Assembly (NCBI GenBank): GCA_050012855.1
Contig: JBEKGJ010000024.1
Coordinates: forward strand, 1 to 64,000
Direction: 5' to 3'
DNA length: 64,000 nucleotides
Source: JAJXZJ01 sp050012855
Lineage (GTDB): Bacteria; Verrucomicrobiota; Verrucomicrobiia; Limisphaerales; J093
Made by a program: the position numbers and the translations under genes. The first letter of the stretch is position 1. Every line of letters begins with the position of its first letter. Below, in pieces: positions 19,307-27,732 of the stretch. Under the pieces are notes generated by a model. The model saw only the letters and a program-made list of their open reading frames with translations, had not been told where the DNA came from and made no database searches.

Positions 19307-19873
19307 TCACCGCTTGTTTTTTCGGCGCGGCGGGAGGGGTTTCGCCCTTTTCGGCGCGTCCGCCTGCCGGGCCAGCAGCCAGAGCACATCGGCAAGCCGG
19401 TTGAGAAAGACGATGATCTCGTCGTTGCCAAGCTCGCCCAGCTCGTGCAACGCACAGACGCGGCGCTCGGCGCGCCGGCAGACGGTGCGGGCCAGGTCGA
19501 GCGCGGCGCCAGCGCGTGTCTCGCCCGGCATCACCCAGCCGCTGAACGTGTGACGCGCCTCCAGGTCGGCGGCGAGTCGGTCGAGTTTCGCCGCCAATTC
19601 CGGCGTGACGAGGCGGAACCCGTCCTTCACGTAACGCGACCGGTCGGCCGCCTCCGTGGCCAGTTCACCCATGACGGTGACCAGGTCCTGCTGGATGTCG
19701 AGCAACTGCCGGCGCAGCGTGCGTCCCCTCGCGACAGCACGGGCCAGGCCGAGGGCGGCATTCAATTCGTCCACGCTCCCATAGGCCTCGACGCGCGGGT
19801 GGTGCTTCGAGACGCGCCGGTTGTACATGAGGCCGGTGGTGCCGCGGTCGCCGGTTCGGGTGACAATGCTCAT
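19307..19873 (-). CDS. ATP:cob(I)alamin adenosyltransferase, PduO type
   Basis: The 188-residue protein has the signature T-R-T-G-D-R-G-T-T-G-L at its N-terminus, which binds ATP, and A-R-T-V-C-R-R-A-E-R-R in the fourth helix, as in PduO-type adenosyltransferases that convert cob(I)alamin to adenosylcobalamin. An internal segment Y-G-S-V-D-E-L-N is also conserved. The ATG at 19873 is preferred because the signature begins at residue 4. The C-terminal tail is Lys/Arg-rich. It is divergent from the dUTPase-like gene. No other cobalamin gene or riboswitch is seen nearby. Confidence 0.85.
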   Translation of the reverse strand: MSIVTRTGDRGTTGLMYNRRVSKHHPRVEAYGSVDELNAALGLARAVARGRTLRRQLLDIQQDLVTVMGELATEAADRSRYVKDGFRLVTPELAAKLDRLAADLEARHTFSGWVMPGETRAGAALDLARTVCRRAERRVCALHELGELGNDEIIVFLNRLADVLWLLARQADAPKRAKPLPPRRKNKR

Positions 19874-20034
19874 GGCAGATGTGTTCGGCTCAAGCCGTGG
19901 GCGCAGACTAGCCGAGCCTCCCCGCCCGCGCAAAATTCTTCTGACAACCGGCCGCCCGGCGATGGCCGCCGCGCGCGGCTGCCGCCCGTGGAAAACAGGC
20001 TTGCTTCCGCCGGGAGCGCCTTGAATCTTGGCGC

Positions 20035-20415
20035 ATGGCAGAACCAGACCAATTGCGGGAGTTGTTCCGGATGCAGCGCGCCTTGAACGAGCGCATCGGC
20101 GTCCACACGGAGGGCATGAGCGAGGCGGACCAGGCCAAATGGGTCCTCAATTACTGCCGCGCCATGAGCCAGGAAATCGCCGAACTCACCGACAGCGTGC
20201 CCTGGAAATGGTGGGCGAAATACCAGAAATTCGACGAACAAAACGCGCGCGTCGAGGTGGTGGACCTGCTCCACTTCCTGATCAGCCTGGCGCAAGTGCT
20301 GGGCATGAGCGCCGATGACATTTTCCAGGCCTATGTGAAGAAGAACGCGGTGAACTTCCAGCGCCAGGAAACCGGCTACGCCCGCAAGGACGAGGACGAT
20401 TCGCGCCACATCTGA
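20035..20415 (+). CDS. dimeric all-alpha dUTPase-like NTP pyrophosphatase
   Basis: The 126-residue helical protein has E-I-A-E-L followed by W-K-W-W, then E-V-V-D-L-L-H-F, giving the E-x-x-E and E-x-x-D metal ligands of the all-alpha NTP-pyrophosphatase superfamily. The closing stretch K-K-N, Q-E-T-G-Y and D-E-D-D matches the dUTPase_2 group, which hydrolyses dUTP to dUMP. It is followed after 7 bases by a phosphoribosyltransferase gene, and thymidylate kinase lies about 6 kb away. Confidence 0.75.
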   Translation: MAEPDQLRELFRMQRALNERIGVHTEGMSEADQAKWVLNYCRAMSQEIAELTDSVPWKWWAKYQKFDEQNARVEVVDLLHFLISLAQVLGMSADDIFQAYVKKNAVNFQRQETGYARKDEDDSRHI

Positions 20416-20422
20416 CCGCCCC

Positions 20423-21082
20423 ATGACCCGCCCCGCCCTGTCGCCGCCGGCGCCACCACCCCGGATTGCCGGCCGGCCGTTGGCGTCGCACGCGGTCCGC
20501 GTCCCGGCCCGCTGGCGTGCGGAGTTGCGCGCGGTGCTCATCACCGAGGCGCAGATCAAACGCCGGGTCGCCACGCTGGCCCGGACCCTCACCCGCGATT
20601 ATGCCGGGCGCGAGCTGACCGTCGTCGCCCTTCTGACCGGCACGGTCGTTTTTCTCGCCGACCTTCTCCGCCGGCTGGAAATCCCGTTGCAGCTCGATTT
20701 CATGGGCGTTTCCAGCTACCGCAGCGGCACCGAATCCGGCCGGCTGGTTTACACGAAGAAACTGCGACTCGGCATCCAGGACCGCGACGTGTTGCTGGTG
20801 GACGACATCCTCGACACCGGGCGCACGCTGGCGGGCGTGACCGTGCTCCTGCGCCGGTTGCAGCCGCGTTCGCTCCGCACCTGCGTGCTGCTCGACAAGC
20901 CGTCGCGCCGCACCGCCCCGATCATCGCGGATTACACCGGCTTCGTGATTCCCGATCTGTTCGTGGTCGGCTACGGACTGGATTTCGCGGAGCGCTACCG
21001 GAACCTGCCGTTCATCGGCGTCCTCCGGCAACCACGGGCAAAAGTTCGCGGCAGGTCGCACGATTCGGCATCGCCCGCCTGA
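20423..21082 (+). CDS. hpt: hypoxanthine/guanine phosphoribosyltransferase
   Basis: The 219-residue protein has the PRPP-binding loop V-L-L-V-D-D-I-L-D-T-G-R-T-L, the S-S-Y motif in the flexible loop (M-G-V-S-S-Y), and a typical C-terminal F-V-V-G-Y-G-L-D-F. It salvages hypoxanthine or guanine. The first 35 or so residues, Pro/Arg-rich, exceed the usual length, so the true start may be further in, although no better ATG is visible. It is probably co-transcribed with the dUTPase-like gene and converges on the DUF309 gene with a 1-base gap. Confidence 0.85.
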   Translation: MTRPALSPPAPPPRIAGRPLASHAVRVPARWRAELRAVLITEAQIKRRVATLARTLTRDYAGRELTVVALLTGTVVFLADLLRRLEIPLQLDFMGVSSYRSGTESGRLVYTKKLRLGIQDRDVLLVDDILDTGRTLAGVTVLLRRLQPRSLRTCVLLDKPSRRTAPIIADYTGFVIPDLFVVGYGLDFAERYRNLPFIGVLRQPRAKVRGRSHDSASPA

Positions 21083-21083
21083 G

Positions 21084-21497
21084 TTAGGGCGCGTCGTCCA
21101 AACCCGGCGGCACCGGCAACACCGGTTTCTCCGGCCGCGTCGCGCCGCCGTCAATCCACGACAGCCAGCGGGCAATCAGTCGTTCGGCCGCGAGGCGATC
21201 GAACCCGCGATGAACCACCGGGTATTTCGCCAGGTGGCCACGGGCGAGGCGCAACAGCGCGGCCGCCGGACCGGGCCGCCCCTTCTCCAGGTGGACAAAC
21301 GCCGCTCCGAGCTGGATCAGCCCCTTGTAGAAATCGCCGTCCGGAACGCGCCGCCGCGGCAGCCAGTCGGCTTCGAGGACCTCGTGCGACTCGAAAAAAC
21401 GTCCCGCGTTGAAATGCGCGAAAAAAGCGCGATAACCCGGCGGCGCGTCGGCGCCAGGATCATCACAGTGTACTGCCGCGGTGGTCTTCTCCATCAC
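21084..21497 (-). CDS. DUF309 family protein
   Basis: The 137-residue helical protein contains F-F-E-S-H-E-V-L-E-x-x-W and F-Y-K-G-L-I-Q-L-G-A-A, the two helices that define DUF309, a family without an established biochemical role. The His and Glu residues of the first motif are intact. It is convergent with hpt and divergent from the Gfo/Idh/MocA gene. Confidence 0.75.
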   Translation of the reverse strand: MMEKTTAAVHCDDPGADAPPGYRAFFAHFNAGRFFESHEVLEADWLPRRRVPDGDFYKGLIQLGAAFVHLEKGRPGPAAALLRLARGHLAKYPVVHRGFDRLAAERLIARWLSWIDGGATRPEKPVLPVPPGLDDAP

Positions 21498-21597
21498 GCC
21501 TCCAAGAAACCGCGCCTCGCCCGCAAGTCAAGCGGGCGCCAGTGCTGCGCCCCAATTCGTGTTGCCGGACGGACGGATTTTCCGCCATGCTCCGCGC

Positions 21598-22893
21598 ATG
21601 AACTCGATCACCCGCCGCCAGTTTCTCGGTTCCACCGCGGCCGGCACGGCTGCGCTCAGCCAGTTCGGCCAGCTCGCCACCGCCGCCGACACCGCACCCG
21701 ATCACAAGCTGAAGCTCGGGCTGATCGGCTGCGGTTGGTATGGACTGGTGGATGTCGAAGCGGCCTTCAAGGTCGGCGGCGTCGAAGTCGTCGCCCTGTG
21801 CGACGTGGACAGCGCGCACCTGGGCGCGGCGGCGGACAAGGTCGAGAAACTCCAGGGCAAAAGGCCGCAGACTTTCAAGCTCCACGAGGAATTGCTCCAG
21901 GCGCCGGGCCTCGAGGCCTTGATTATCGCCACGCCTCCGCACTGGCACGCGCTTCCGTTCATTGCGGCGATGGCGCGCGGGCTGGACGTGTATTGCGAGA
22001 AACCGCTGGCTTACGACATCCGCGAGGGGCGCGCGATGGTCGAAGCCGCGAAGAAAAGCGGTCGCGTGGTGCAGATTGGATTCCAGCGCCGGCAAAGTCT
22101 GGCATTCCAGGCGGTGCGGCAGCACATCCTTGACGGCCAGGCGGGCCGGATCGTGAGCGCCGAACCGCAGATCCATTACACCGCCGGCACCGCCGATCCC
22201 ACGCCGCAGGCTCCGCCCGCCACGCTCGACTGGGACCGGTGGTGCGGACCGGCGCCGAAAATCCCCTACAGCCCGCAGGTGGGTCACATGAACTGGCGTC
22301 TCGAGAAGACCACCGGCCACGGCCATTTCGTGGACTGGGGCATCCATCTCATCGACGCCACCCGCTTCATCCTGGGTCTGGGCACGCCGCGCACGGTCAG
22401 CGCCAGCGGCGGCCTTTACGCGCTCAAGGACAAAATCACGACGCCGGATGTGTTCAGCGCCCATTTGGAGTTCGACGCCTGCCCCGTCACGTGGCGTCAC
22501 CACATCTGGGGCGCGGAGGAATTCGATCCGGATGTTTCCAACGGCATCTTCTTCTACGGCGAGAAGGAAACCATCTTCGCCACCGACGACCACTGGACCG
22601 TCATTCCCCGCGGGAAAAACAAGGAGCGCCAGGAACACACGACCCCGGCCGACACCGGCACGTTGCACATGGCCGACTTCCTCGCCGCGGTGCATGCCCG
22701 CCGTCAGCCAGTCTGCCTGATCGAAGACGCCTTCCGCTCGACCGCCACGGTGAAGCTGGCGATGATCGCCTATGACACCGGCACGAAAATCACCTGGGAC
22801 GAGAAGGCGGAGGACATCGTTGGCAACCCGGCCGCTTCGGCGTTGCTGAAGCGCGAGTACCGTGCGCCGTGGAAACATCCTTCACACGCTTGA
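21598..22893 (+). CDS. Gfo/Idh/MocA oxidoreductase with Tat signal
   Basis: The 431-residue protein starts with a twin-arginine signal (T-R-R-Q-F-L-G, then a hydrophobic stretch ending A-T-A-A). This is followed by the Rossmann motif L-G-L-I-G-C-G-W-Y-G and the family signature C-E-K-P-L-A with the active Lys. The NAD(P)-bound protein would be exported in folded form and would oxidise or reduce sugars in the periplasm, as in many Verrucomicrobia and Bacteroidetes. The substrate cannot be predicted. The ATG at 21598 gives the signal right at the N-terminus. Confidence 0.85.
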   Translation: MNSITRRQFLGSTAAGTAALSQFGQLATAADTAPDHKLKLGLIGCGWYGLVDVEAAFKVGGVEVVALCDVDSAHLGAAADKVEKLQGKRPQTFKLHEELLQAPGLEALIIATPPHWHALPFIAAMARGLDVYCEKPLAYDIREGRAMVEAAKKSGRVVQIGFQRRQSLAFQAVRQHILDGQAGRIVSAEPQIHYTAGTADPTPQAPPATLDWDRWCGPAPKIPYSPQVGHMNWRLEKTTGHGHFVDWGIHLIDATRFILGLGTPRTVSASGGLYALKDKITTPDVFSAHLEFDACPVTWRHHIWGAEEFDPDVSNGIFFYGEKETIFATDDHWTVIPRGKNKERQEHTTPADTGTLHMADFLAAVHARRQPVCLIEDAFRSTATVKLAMIAYDTGTKITWDEKAEDIVGNPAASALLKREYRAPWKHPSHA

Positions 22894-22915
22894 CCGGCGG
22901 CAGGCAGCATCCTGA

Positions 22916-23216
22916 CTTGGTGGGGCGAGGCTCTGACGAACCGGCGGGGACGCCCCACCGACACGCCCAATTGGGTGGGTCGCGGACCGCTGGGCCTGCC
23001 TGTGCGGATCGACACGCAGACAGGCCGCGACATCTCCCGGCCGCCCGGCGGTCGGCCGGCCACCACGCATGGCAGCGGCGAATTACGAGGTTGGAGCGTC
23101 GAAGTGCGGAGTTTGCCCCGACCCTCCTCCGGTCGCTCAACTCTCAACCATCACCCATCAACCTGATTGCGGCTCGCGGGGACGCTTGCCCCACCCACAA
23201 GTCAATTTGGACATTG
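22916..23216. repeat. palindromic repeats filling the ribD upstream gap
   Basis: The 370-base gap 22894-23263 contains GGTGGGGCG paired with CGCCCCACC (22919-22958). It also holds two copies of a motif (22952-22980 and 23188-23216) that begins GCCCCACC, continues with ACA-G/CG-C/T-AA and contains AATTTGG or AATTGGG. The same motif appears at 30201-30230 and, inverted, at 42583-42630. I see no FMN riboswitch. A TCAACC-rich tract lies at 23142-23165. Confidence 0.5.
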
Positions 23217-23263
23217 CCCGGCTGCGCCTTGTCCCACCGCCGCCGGCGTTATTCGGTTTCGGC

Positions 23264-24415
23264 ATGAAATCGTCAGCCGATTTTCGCTTCCTGCGTCTGG
23301 CGCTGCGCCTGGCGCAACGCGGCCGCGGACAAACTTCGCCGAACCCGATGGTCGGCGCGGTCCTGGTCCGGGCAGGCAAGGTCATCGGCCGGGGCTGGCA
23401 TCATCGCGCCGGCAATCCGCATGCCGAAATCGAAGCGTTGCGCGATGCCGCGCACCGCGGCGAGCGCGTTCGCGGGGCCACGCTCTATGTGACCCTGGAA
23501 CCGTGTTCGAGCCACGGTCGCACGCCGGCGTGCACGGACGCCGTCATCGCCGCCGGTCTGCGGCGGGTCGTCGTGGCCGCCACCGATCCCAACCCGCAGC
23601 ATGTCGGCCGCGCCTTCGGCCTCCTCCGGCGCGCCGGCATCAAGGTGGATCATGGCTTGCTGGTGGCGGAGGCAACGCGTTTGAATGAGGCATTCAATCA
23701 CTGGATCGTCCACCGCACGCCGTGCGTCATCGTCAAGGCAGCCATGTCGCTCGACGGGCGGATCGCCACCGCCAGCGGCGAATCGAAATGGATCACCGGG
23801 GAAGCGGCCCGCGCTCATGGCATGAAGCTGCGGTTGGATGCGGACGCTGTGCTCGTGGGCATCAACACCGTGCTGGCCGACGATCCCAGCCTCACGTTGC
23901 GGCTCCCGTTGTCCGGGCAGCCGCCGCCCAAACCGCTCCGGCGAATCATCCTGGATTCCCTGGCCCGCACGCCGCCTTCCGCGCGGGTCGTCACGGATGA
24001 CGCCGCCGCCCTGACGACCATCGTGGTGACCCGGGCCGCGCCCGCGCGACGCGTGGCGGCATTGGCCCGCCGCGTCCGCATGCTCGTGGCGCCCCGCGCC
24101 CGCGAGCGGGCACATGCCGCCGGCGCCGGCCCGCCGCGGATTGATCTGCGGTGGTTGATGAAAAAGCTCGGCGCTGAAGGTGTGACCAACCTGCTGGTCG
24201 AAGGCGGCGGCGAAGTGAACGCGGCGTTTCTGGAACAGCGCCTGGCCCATCGCGTCGCGTTTTTTTACGCGCCGATGATCATCGGCGGTCGTTCGGCGCC
24301 GCGCGGCGTGGCGGGAACGGGCGCGACCGGATGGAGCGATATTCTCCGATTGCGCGACGTCAAACAGCGCCGGCTCGGTGCCGACCTGTTCTTCACCGCC
24401 GGCGTTGGTCAATGA
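23264..24415 (+). CDS. ribD: bifunctional riboflavin deaminase/reductase
   Basis: The 383-residue protein has an N-terminal cytidine-deaminase-like zinc domain (H-A-E in G-N-P-H-A-E-I-E-A-L, then L-E-P-C-S-S-H-G-R-T-P-A-C). The C-terminal reductase domain starts about residue 150 (K-A-A-M-S-L-D-G-R-I-A) and includes L-L-V-E-G-G-G-E-V-N near the end. Together these catalyse two steps of riboflavin synthesis. Length and domain order are normal. The ATG at 23264 puts the deaminase domain at the start; the upstream open frame is repeat DNA. RibE lies 1.2 kb downstream, separated by two unrelated genes. Confidence 0.92.
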   Translation: MKSSADFRFLRLALRLAQRGRGQTSPNPMVGAVLVRAGKVIGRGWHHRAGNPHAEIEALRDAAHRGERVRGATLYVTLEPCSSHGRTPACTDAVIAAGLRRVVVAATDPNPQHVGRAFGLLRRAGIKVDHGLLVAEATRLNEAFNHWIVHRTPCVIVKAAMSLDGRIATASGESKWITGEAARAHGMKLRLDADAVLVGINTVLADDPSLTLRLPLSGQPPPKPLRRIILDSLARTPPSARVVTDDAAALTTIVVTRAAPARRVAALARRVRMLVAPRARERAHAAGAGPPRIDLRWLMKKLGAEGVTNLLVEGGGEVNAAFLEQRLAHRVAFFYAPMIIGGRSAPRGVAGTGATGWSDILRLRDVKQRRLGADLFFTAGVGQ

Positions 24416-24444
24416 GAAGCGGACAGACAGCCTGGAAATAGTTA

Positions 24445-24473
24445 TTGACCCATTCGTCCGATCACTTTAGTTT
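24445..24473 (+). promoter_or_regulatory. candidate promoter before the membrane/HTH gene pair
   Basis: TTGACC (24445) and TAGTTT (24468) are 17 bases apart in an AT-rich gap that stands out from the surrounding GC-rich DNA. The start codon follows 61 bases later. Confidence 0.35.
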
Positions 24474-24534
24474 TTTGAGTAATTAAGAAACACAAGTTTG
24501 TGCGCCCAAAACCGAAAAGCAAACCGACGAATCC

Positions 24535-25212
24535 ATGAAAACAGAACTTGATCGGGTTAAGAATGACCTCGAGACGATGCAGAAGGCCCTCGGACTGGCC
24601 CCGTCCATGAAGCGCGAGTGGATTGGGTGGATGAAACGCGACCAGTGGTTCAGCCTCTGGTGGTGCCTTCCCGGGGTGATCCTGATCGCGGCGTCACTGT
24701 TGCCGCTCGACCCGGCCAGGCGGTTTGCCGGGCTCGCCCCCGGCCAGTGGGTCGGACTCCTGGTGGCGACCGTCATGCTCGCGATCGCGACCGTCCAGAC
24801 CCGAAAAGTGACGGCCCAGGATGGCCGTCCAGCGGGGTTGATCCGGGAATCGAAACGGATCAACGGAATGAGTGCCGAGGGCTTGTGGTTCGGCCTGGCG
24901 AGTGGCGTGCAACTTTTACTTTATTTCATCTGGGGCAGACAATACCAAATCGGCCTCGAACCATTCTGGGCGGGTCTGTTTCTGCTCATGGGATCCTCGT
25001 ATCTGGTGGCAGCCGTGGCGGCGAAAGCGTGGACGTTGCTGGGGTGGGCCATTCCATTTCTGGGCTACAGTCTCTGTCTGCCGCTCGTGCAGGGCCATGG
25101 CAAAGTAAACGGCGTTCTGTTGGGAATGATGTTTATCGCGGTTGCCTTGTCGTTTTCCGTCATCGCGGTCGTGCAAATTCGGCTGCTGGAGCGCCAACAT
25201 GACGCCGATTGA
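24535..25212 (+). CDS. multi-pass membrane protein, unknown function
   Basis: The 225-residue protein begins with a short heptad-like helix (residues 1-20), then about six hydrophobic segments. It has no recognised domain. Its stop overlaps the next gene, a winged-helix regulator, by 14 bases. Pairs of a small membrane protein and a regulator of this class are common and suggest that the regulator controls the pair itself. Confidence 0.55.
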   Translation: MKTELDRVKNDLETMQKALGLAPSMKREWIGWMKRDQWFSLWWCLPGVILIAASLLPLDPARRFAGLAPGQWVGLLVATVMLAIATVQTRKVTAQDGRPAGLIRESKRINGMSAEGLWFGLASGVQLLLYFIWGRQYQIGLEPFWAGLFLLMGSSYLVAAVAAKAWTLLGWAIPFLGYSLCLPLVQGHGKVNGVLLGMMFIAVALSFSVIAVVQIRLLERQHDAD

Positions 25213-25525
25213 TTTTAACGGTCTGGACACTCATGTTCATGGGCCGATTCGCCTGGGCATCCTGACGGCGCTGCAACTCGACGGCGCGCTGGACTTCACG
25301 ACACTCAAGCGGCGCTTGGACACGGCGGATGGGAGTCTGAATCTGCATTTGAAACGCCTGGAGGAAAACGGCTACATCACCAGCAAGAAGGCGTTTGTCG
25401 GGCTTCGCCCGAAAACCACCTATCGCATGGCGGCGGCGGGACGCACGGCACTCACTGGATACCTCAAGACCATGCGCCAACTGTTGGATGCCATGGAATC
25501 CGGCGATCGGACCAAAGAGACGTAG
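25199..25525 (+). CDS. winged-helix transcriptional regulator (HTH_34-like)
   Basis: The 108-residue protein has the segment I-R-L-G-I-L-T-A-L and a recognition helix S-L-N-L-H-L-K-R-L-E-E-N-G-Y-I, followed by a wing with K-K-A-F. This is typical of small ArsR/MarR-like winged-helix proteins of the HTH_34 group. It has no sensor domain. It overlaps the membrane-protein gene by 14 bases and is the only candidate regulator for that gene. Confidence 0.75.
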   Translation: MTPIDFNGLDTHVHGPIRLGILTALQLDGALDFTTLKRRLDTADGSLNLHLKRLEENGYITSKKAFVGLRPKTTYRMAAAGRTALTGYLKTMRQLLDAMESGDRTKET

Positions 25526-25657
25526 GATGGTAACGATGGGCGGGCATCACGAGATTGCTTAAGAGTCGGGGAAAATGCGCCGGCCTCCGCGAAGCGGTTG
25601 AGTTCAACCCGCGGTTTGAGGTTTCAAAGCCACCGCCGTTCAGGTATCCAAGAGCCC

Positions 25658-26275
25658 ATGTTTACCGGTCTGGTGGAAGAAACGGGCGTCGTCGAGCGGG
25701 TGCAACCGACGGATCGGGCCATCGAACTCACCATCCGGTCGCGGCTTTGCGTGCCGGGTCTGAAGGTCGGTGACAGCCTGGCCGTCAACGGCTGCTGCCT
25801 CACGGTGGTGAAGACCGTGGGCCGCGCCGGCCGCAAGCTGGCCCAGTTCGACCTCCTGCGCGAGACGTGGGAACGCACCAATCTGCAGTTCGTGCAGCCC
25901 GGTTCGCTCGTCAACCTCGAACGGCCGCTCGCCGCCGACGCGCGCCTGGGCGGCCACTTTGTCACCGGCCACATAGATGGCCTCGGGCGAATCACGAAAT
26001 GGGAACGGTCCGGCGCCGACTGGGTGCTCGAGGTGGCCGCACCCGCCGAACTGCGCCGCTACCTCGTGTTCAAGGGCTCGATCGCCGTGGACGGCATCAG
26101 CCTCACGATCGCGGCCGTGACGCGGGCCGGCTTTCGCATCTGGATCATCCCGCACACGTGGGAGGTCACGGTGTTGCGCGAGCGCCAGGTGGGCGACGCG
26201 GTCAACCTCGAAACCGACCTGGTGGGCAAATACGTCGAGCAGATGCTCCGACAGATAAGACTGCCCCGACGATGA
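25658..26275 (+). CDS. ribE: riboflavin synthase, alpha subunit
   Basis: The 205-residue protein has the standard start M-F-T-G-L-V-E-E and the two homologous barrel domains. The first carries N-G-C-C-L-T-V, and the second carries D-G-I-S-L-T-I with G-H-I-D-G between them. It converts lumazine to riboflavin. The ATG at 25658 is the family start. Its stop overlaps the thymidylate kinase start by ATGA, so the two are translationally coupled although the pathways are unrelated. Confidence 0.93.
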   Translation: MFTGLVEETGVVERVQPTDRAIELTIRSRLCVPGLKVGDSLAVNGCCLTVVKTVGRAGRKLAQFDLLRETWERTNLQFVQPGSLVNLERPLAADARLGGHFVTGHIDGLGRITKWERSGADWVLEVAAPAELRRYLVFKGSIAVDGISLTIAAVTRAGFRIWIIPHTWEVTVLRERQVGDAVNLETDLVGKYVEQMLRQIRLPRR

Positions 26276-26970
26276 AGCGCACCCTTCCCGGCGGTTTTTT
26301 GCTCGCCATCGAAGGCATTGACGGCGCGGGCAAGAGCGTTCAGGCCCAGGCGGTTGGCGCCGCCCTGATGGCGCGCGGTCTGGACGTCGTGCTGACCCGT
26401 GAACCCACCAACGGACCTTGGGGCCGCCGGCTCCGCGAGTCGGCCGCCAAAGGCCGGCTGTCCCCGCAGGAGGAGCTCCACGCCTTCCTCGAAGACCGCA
26501 AGCAGCACGTGGCCGAGCTGATCCGCCCCAGCCTCGACGCCGGCAAGGTCGTGATCACCGACCGCTACTATTTTTCGACCGTCGCCTACCAGGGCGCGCG
26601 CGGGTTCGATCCGGCCGAACTTCTGCGGATGAACGAGGCCGTCGCCATCGAACCACACCTGCTCGTGCTGGTGGACCTCGACCCGCAGACAAGCCTCGCC
26701 CGCATCGGCCACCGCGACGGCGCCGCCAATGAATTCGAAACCGTCGCCCAACTCGCCCGCTCGCGGGAGATCTTTCTGTCCATCCAGAAACCCTGCCCGC
26801 TGCGCCTCGACGGCCGGCGCACACCGGCCGAGTTGCGCAACGAAATCCTGTTTGCCTTCGGCCGCTCGGCACTGGAACGCATCGCCGGCAACCCGGCGTT
26901 GTCGGCGGCAGAGAAGCTCACCGCCAGCCTGGCCGTGTTTGGGGCCGAAGCGCCGGCTGTCCAGCCTTAA
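26272..26970 (+). CDS. tmk: thymidylate kinase
   Basis: The 232-residue protein has the P-loop E-G-I-D-G-A-G-K-S (14-22), T-R-E-P for dTMP binding, and D-R-Y-Y-F-S-T-V-A-Y-Q-G. It phosphorylates dTMP to dTDP. The LID region is Arg-poor, and the tail is about 15 residues longer than usual. It overlaps ribE by four bases. Confidence 0.85.
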   Translation: MKRTLPGGFLLAIEGIDGAGKSVQAQAVGAALMARGLDVVLTREPTNGPWGRRLRESAAKGRLSPQEELHAFLEDRKQHVAELIRPSLDAGKVVITDRYYFSTVAYQGARGFDPAELLRMNEAVAIEPHLLVLVDLDPQTSLARIGHRDGAANEFETVAQLARSREIFLSIQKPCPLRLDGRRTPAELRNEILFAFGRSALERIAGNPALSAAEKLTASLAVFGAEAPAVQP

Positions 26971-27057
26971 CCGGGGACGCGGCCATTTTCCTGCTGGCAG
27001 CGCCGCTCACGGGCGGCTACGGTTCGCCGCGTTTGGCAATCCGCCAACGCGCAACGA

Positions 27058-27708
27058 ATGCCGGAACGCATCCAACCAGTGCCGCCCGAGGCCACCTCTT
27101 TGCTGGGCGACCCCCACCTACTCGTCGCGCGCCTTGGCTCACCTGCGGGTCTGGCTGGTCTGTCCCCGGTGCCCGGCACGATGCCCGTTACCGACGTGGT
27201 GTCGCTGCGCCGCTTCGTCGCCTCCTATCGCGACGAGATTTTGGTGCCCGTCGAGTTGCCGGCGATCCATCGCGCGCACGGCCACGCGACGCGGCAGGAG
27301 GTCCGCGAGTTGATCGCGTTTGACGGTCAGTTGGCTGCCGAACCTCGGTTGCAGAGTTTTGCCGCCGCGAGCAGGGCGGTCGGCCGCTCCCAACTCCACC
27401 GCCTGCTGCCCATGCGCGATGTGCGGCTGGTACGGCGCTACTGGCGGGCCGCCGAAGCCGGCGAGGCGCAGGCCTGGCATGTGCTTGTGTATGGCGTCGT
27501 ACTCGCGGTGTTTGCGCTGCCGCTGCGGCAGGGGCTGGCCAACTACGCCCGCCAGACACTCGGTGGTTTCGTCGAATCCGCCGCCGGCCCGCTGCGATTG
27601 CCGGAGAACGAACGCTGCCAGTTGACCGAAGAACTTCTGGCCGCCGTGCCTGCGGCGGTGGAGGCCACCCTGGCCGCGGCGGGCCCGCCGCGCCTGCTCG
27701 CCGTCTGA
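27058..27708 (+). CDS. UreF-like protein without nearby urease genes
   Basis: The 216-residue, largely helical protein contains a block around residues 75-150 (E-L-I-A-F-D, Q-S-F-A-A-A-S-R-A-V-G-R, A-W-H-V-L-V-Y-G) reminiscent of UreF, the urease accessory protein that helps load nickel. The match is in general pattern only. No ureA-G gene is in the window. The first 60 residues are Pro/Val-rich and could be partly non-coding. Confidence 0.4.
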   Translation: MPERIQPVPPEATSLLGDPHLLVARLGSPAGLAGLSPVPGTMPVTDVVSLRRFVASYRDEILVPVELPAIHRAHGHATRQEVRELIAFDGQLAAEPRLQSFAAASRAVGRSQLHRLLPMRDVRLVRRYWRAAEAGEAQAWHVLVYGVVLAVFALPLRQGLANYARQTLGGFVESAAGPLRLPENERCQLTEELLAAVPAAVEATLAAAGPPRLLAV

Positions 27709-27732
27709 TCTTCCGGCCGACGGCGTTGTCCC

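Noticed and set aside
22894..23263. An FMN riboswitch upstream of ribD
   Set aside because: None of the conserved FMN-element blocks is visible; the gap is palindromic repeat.
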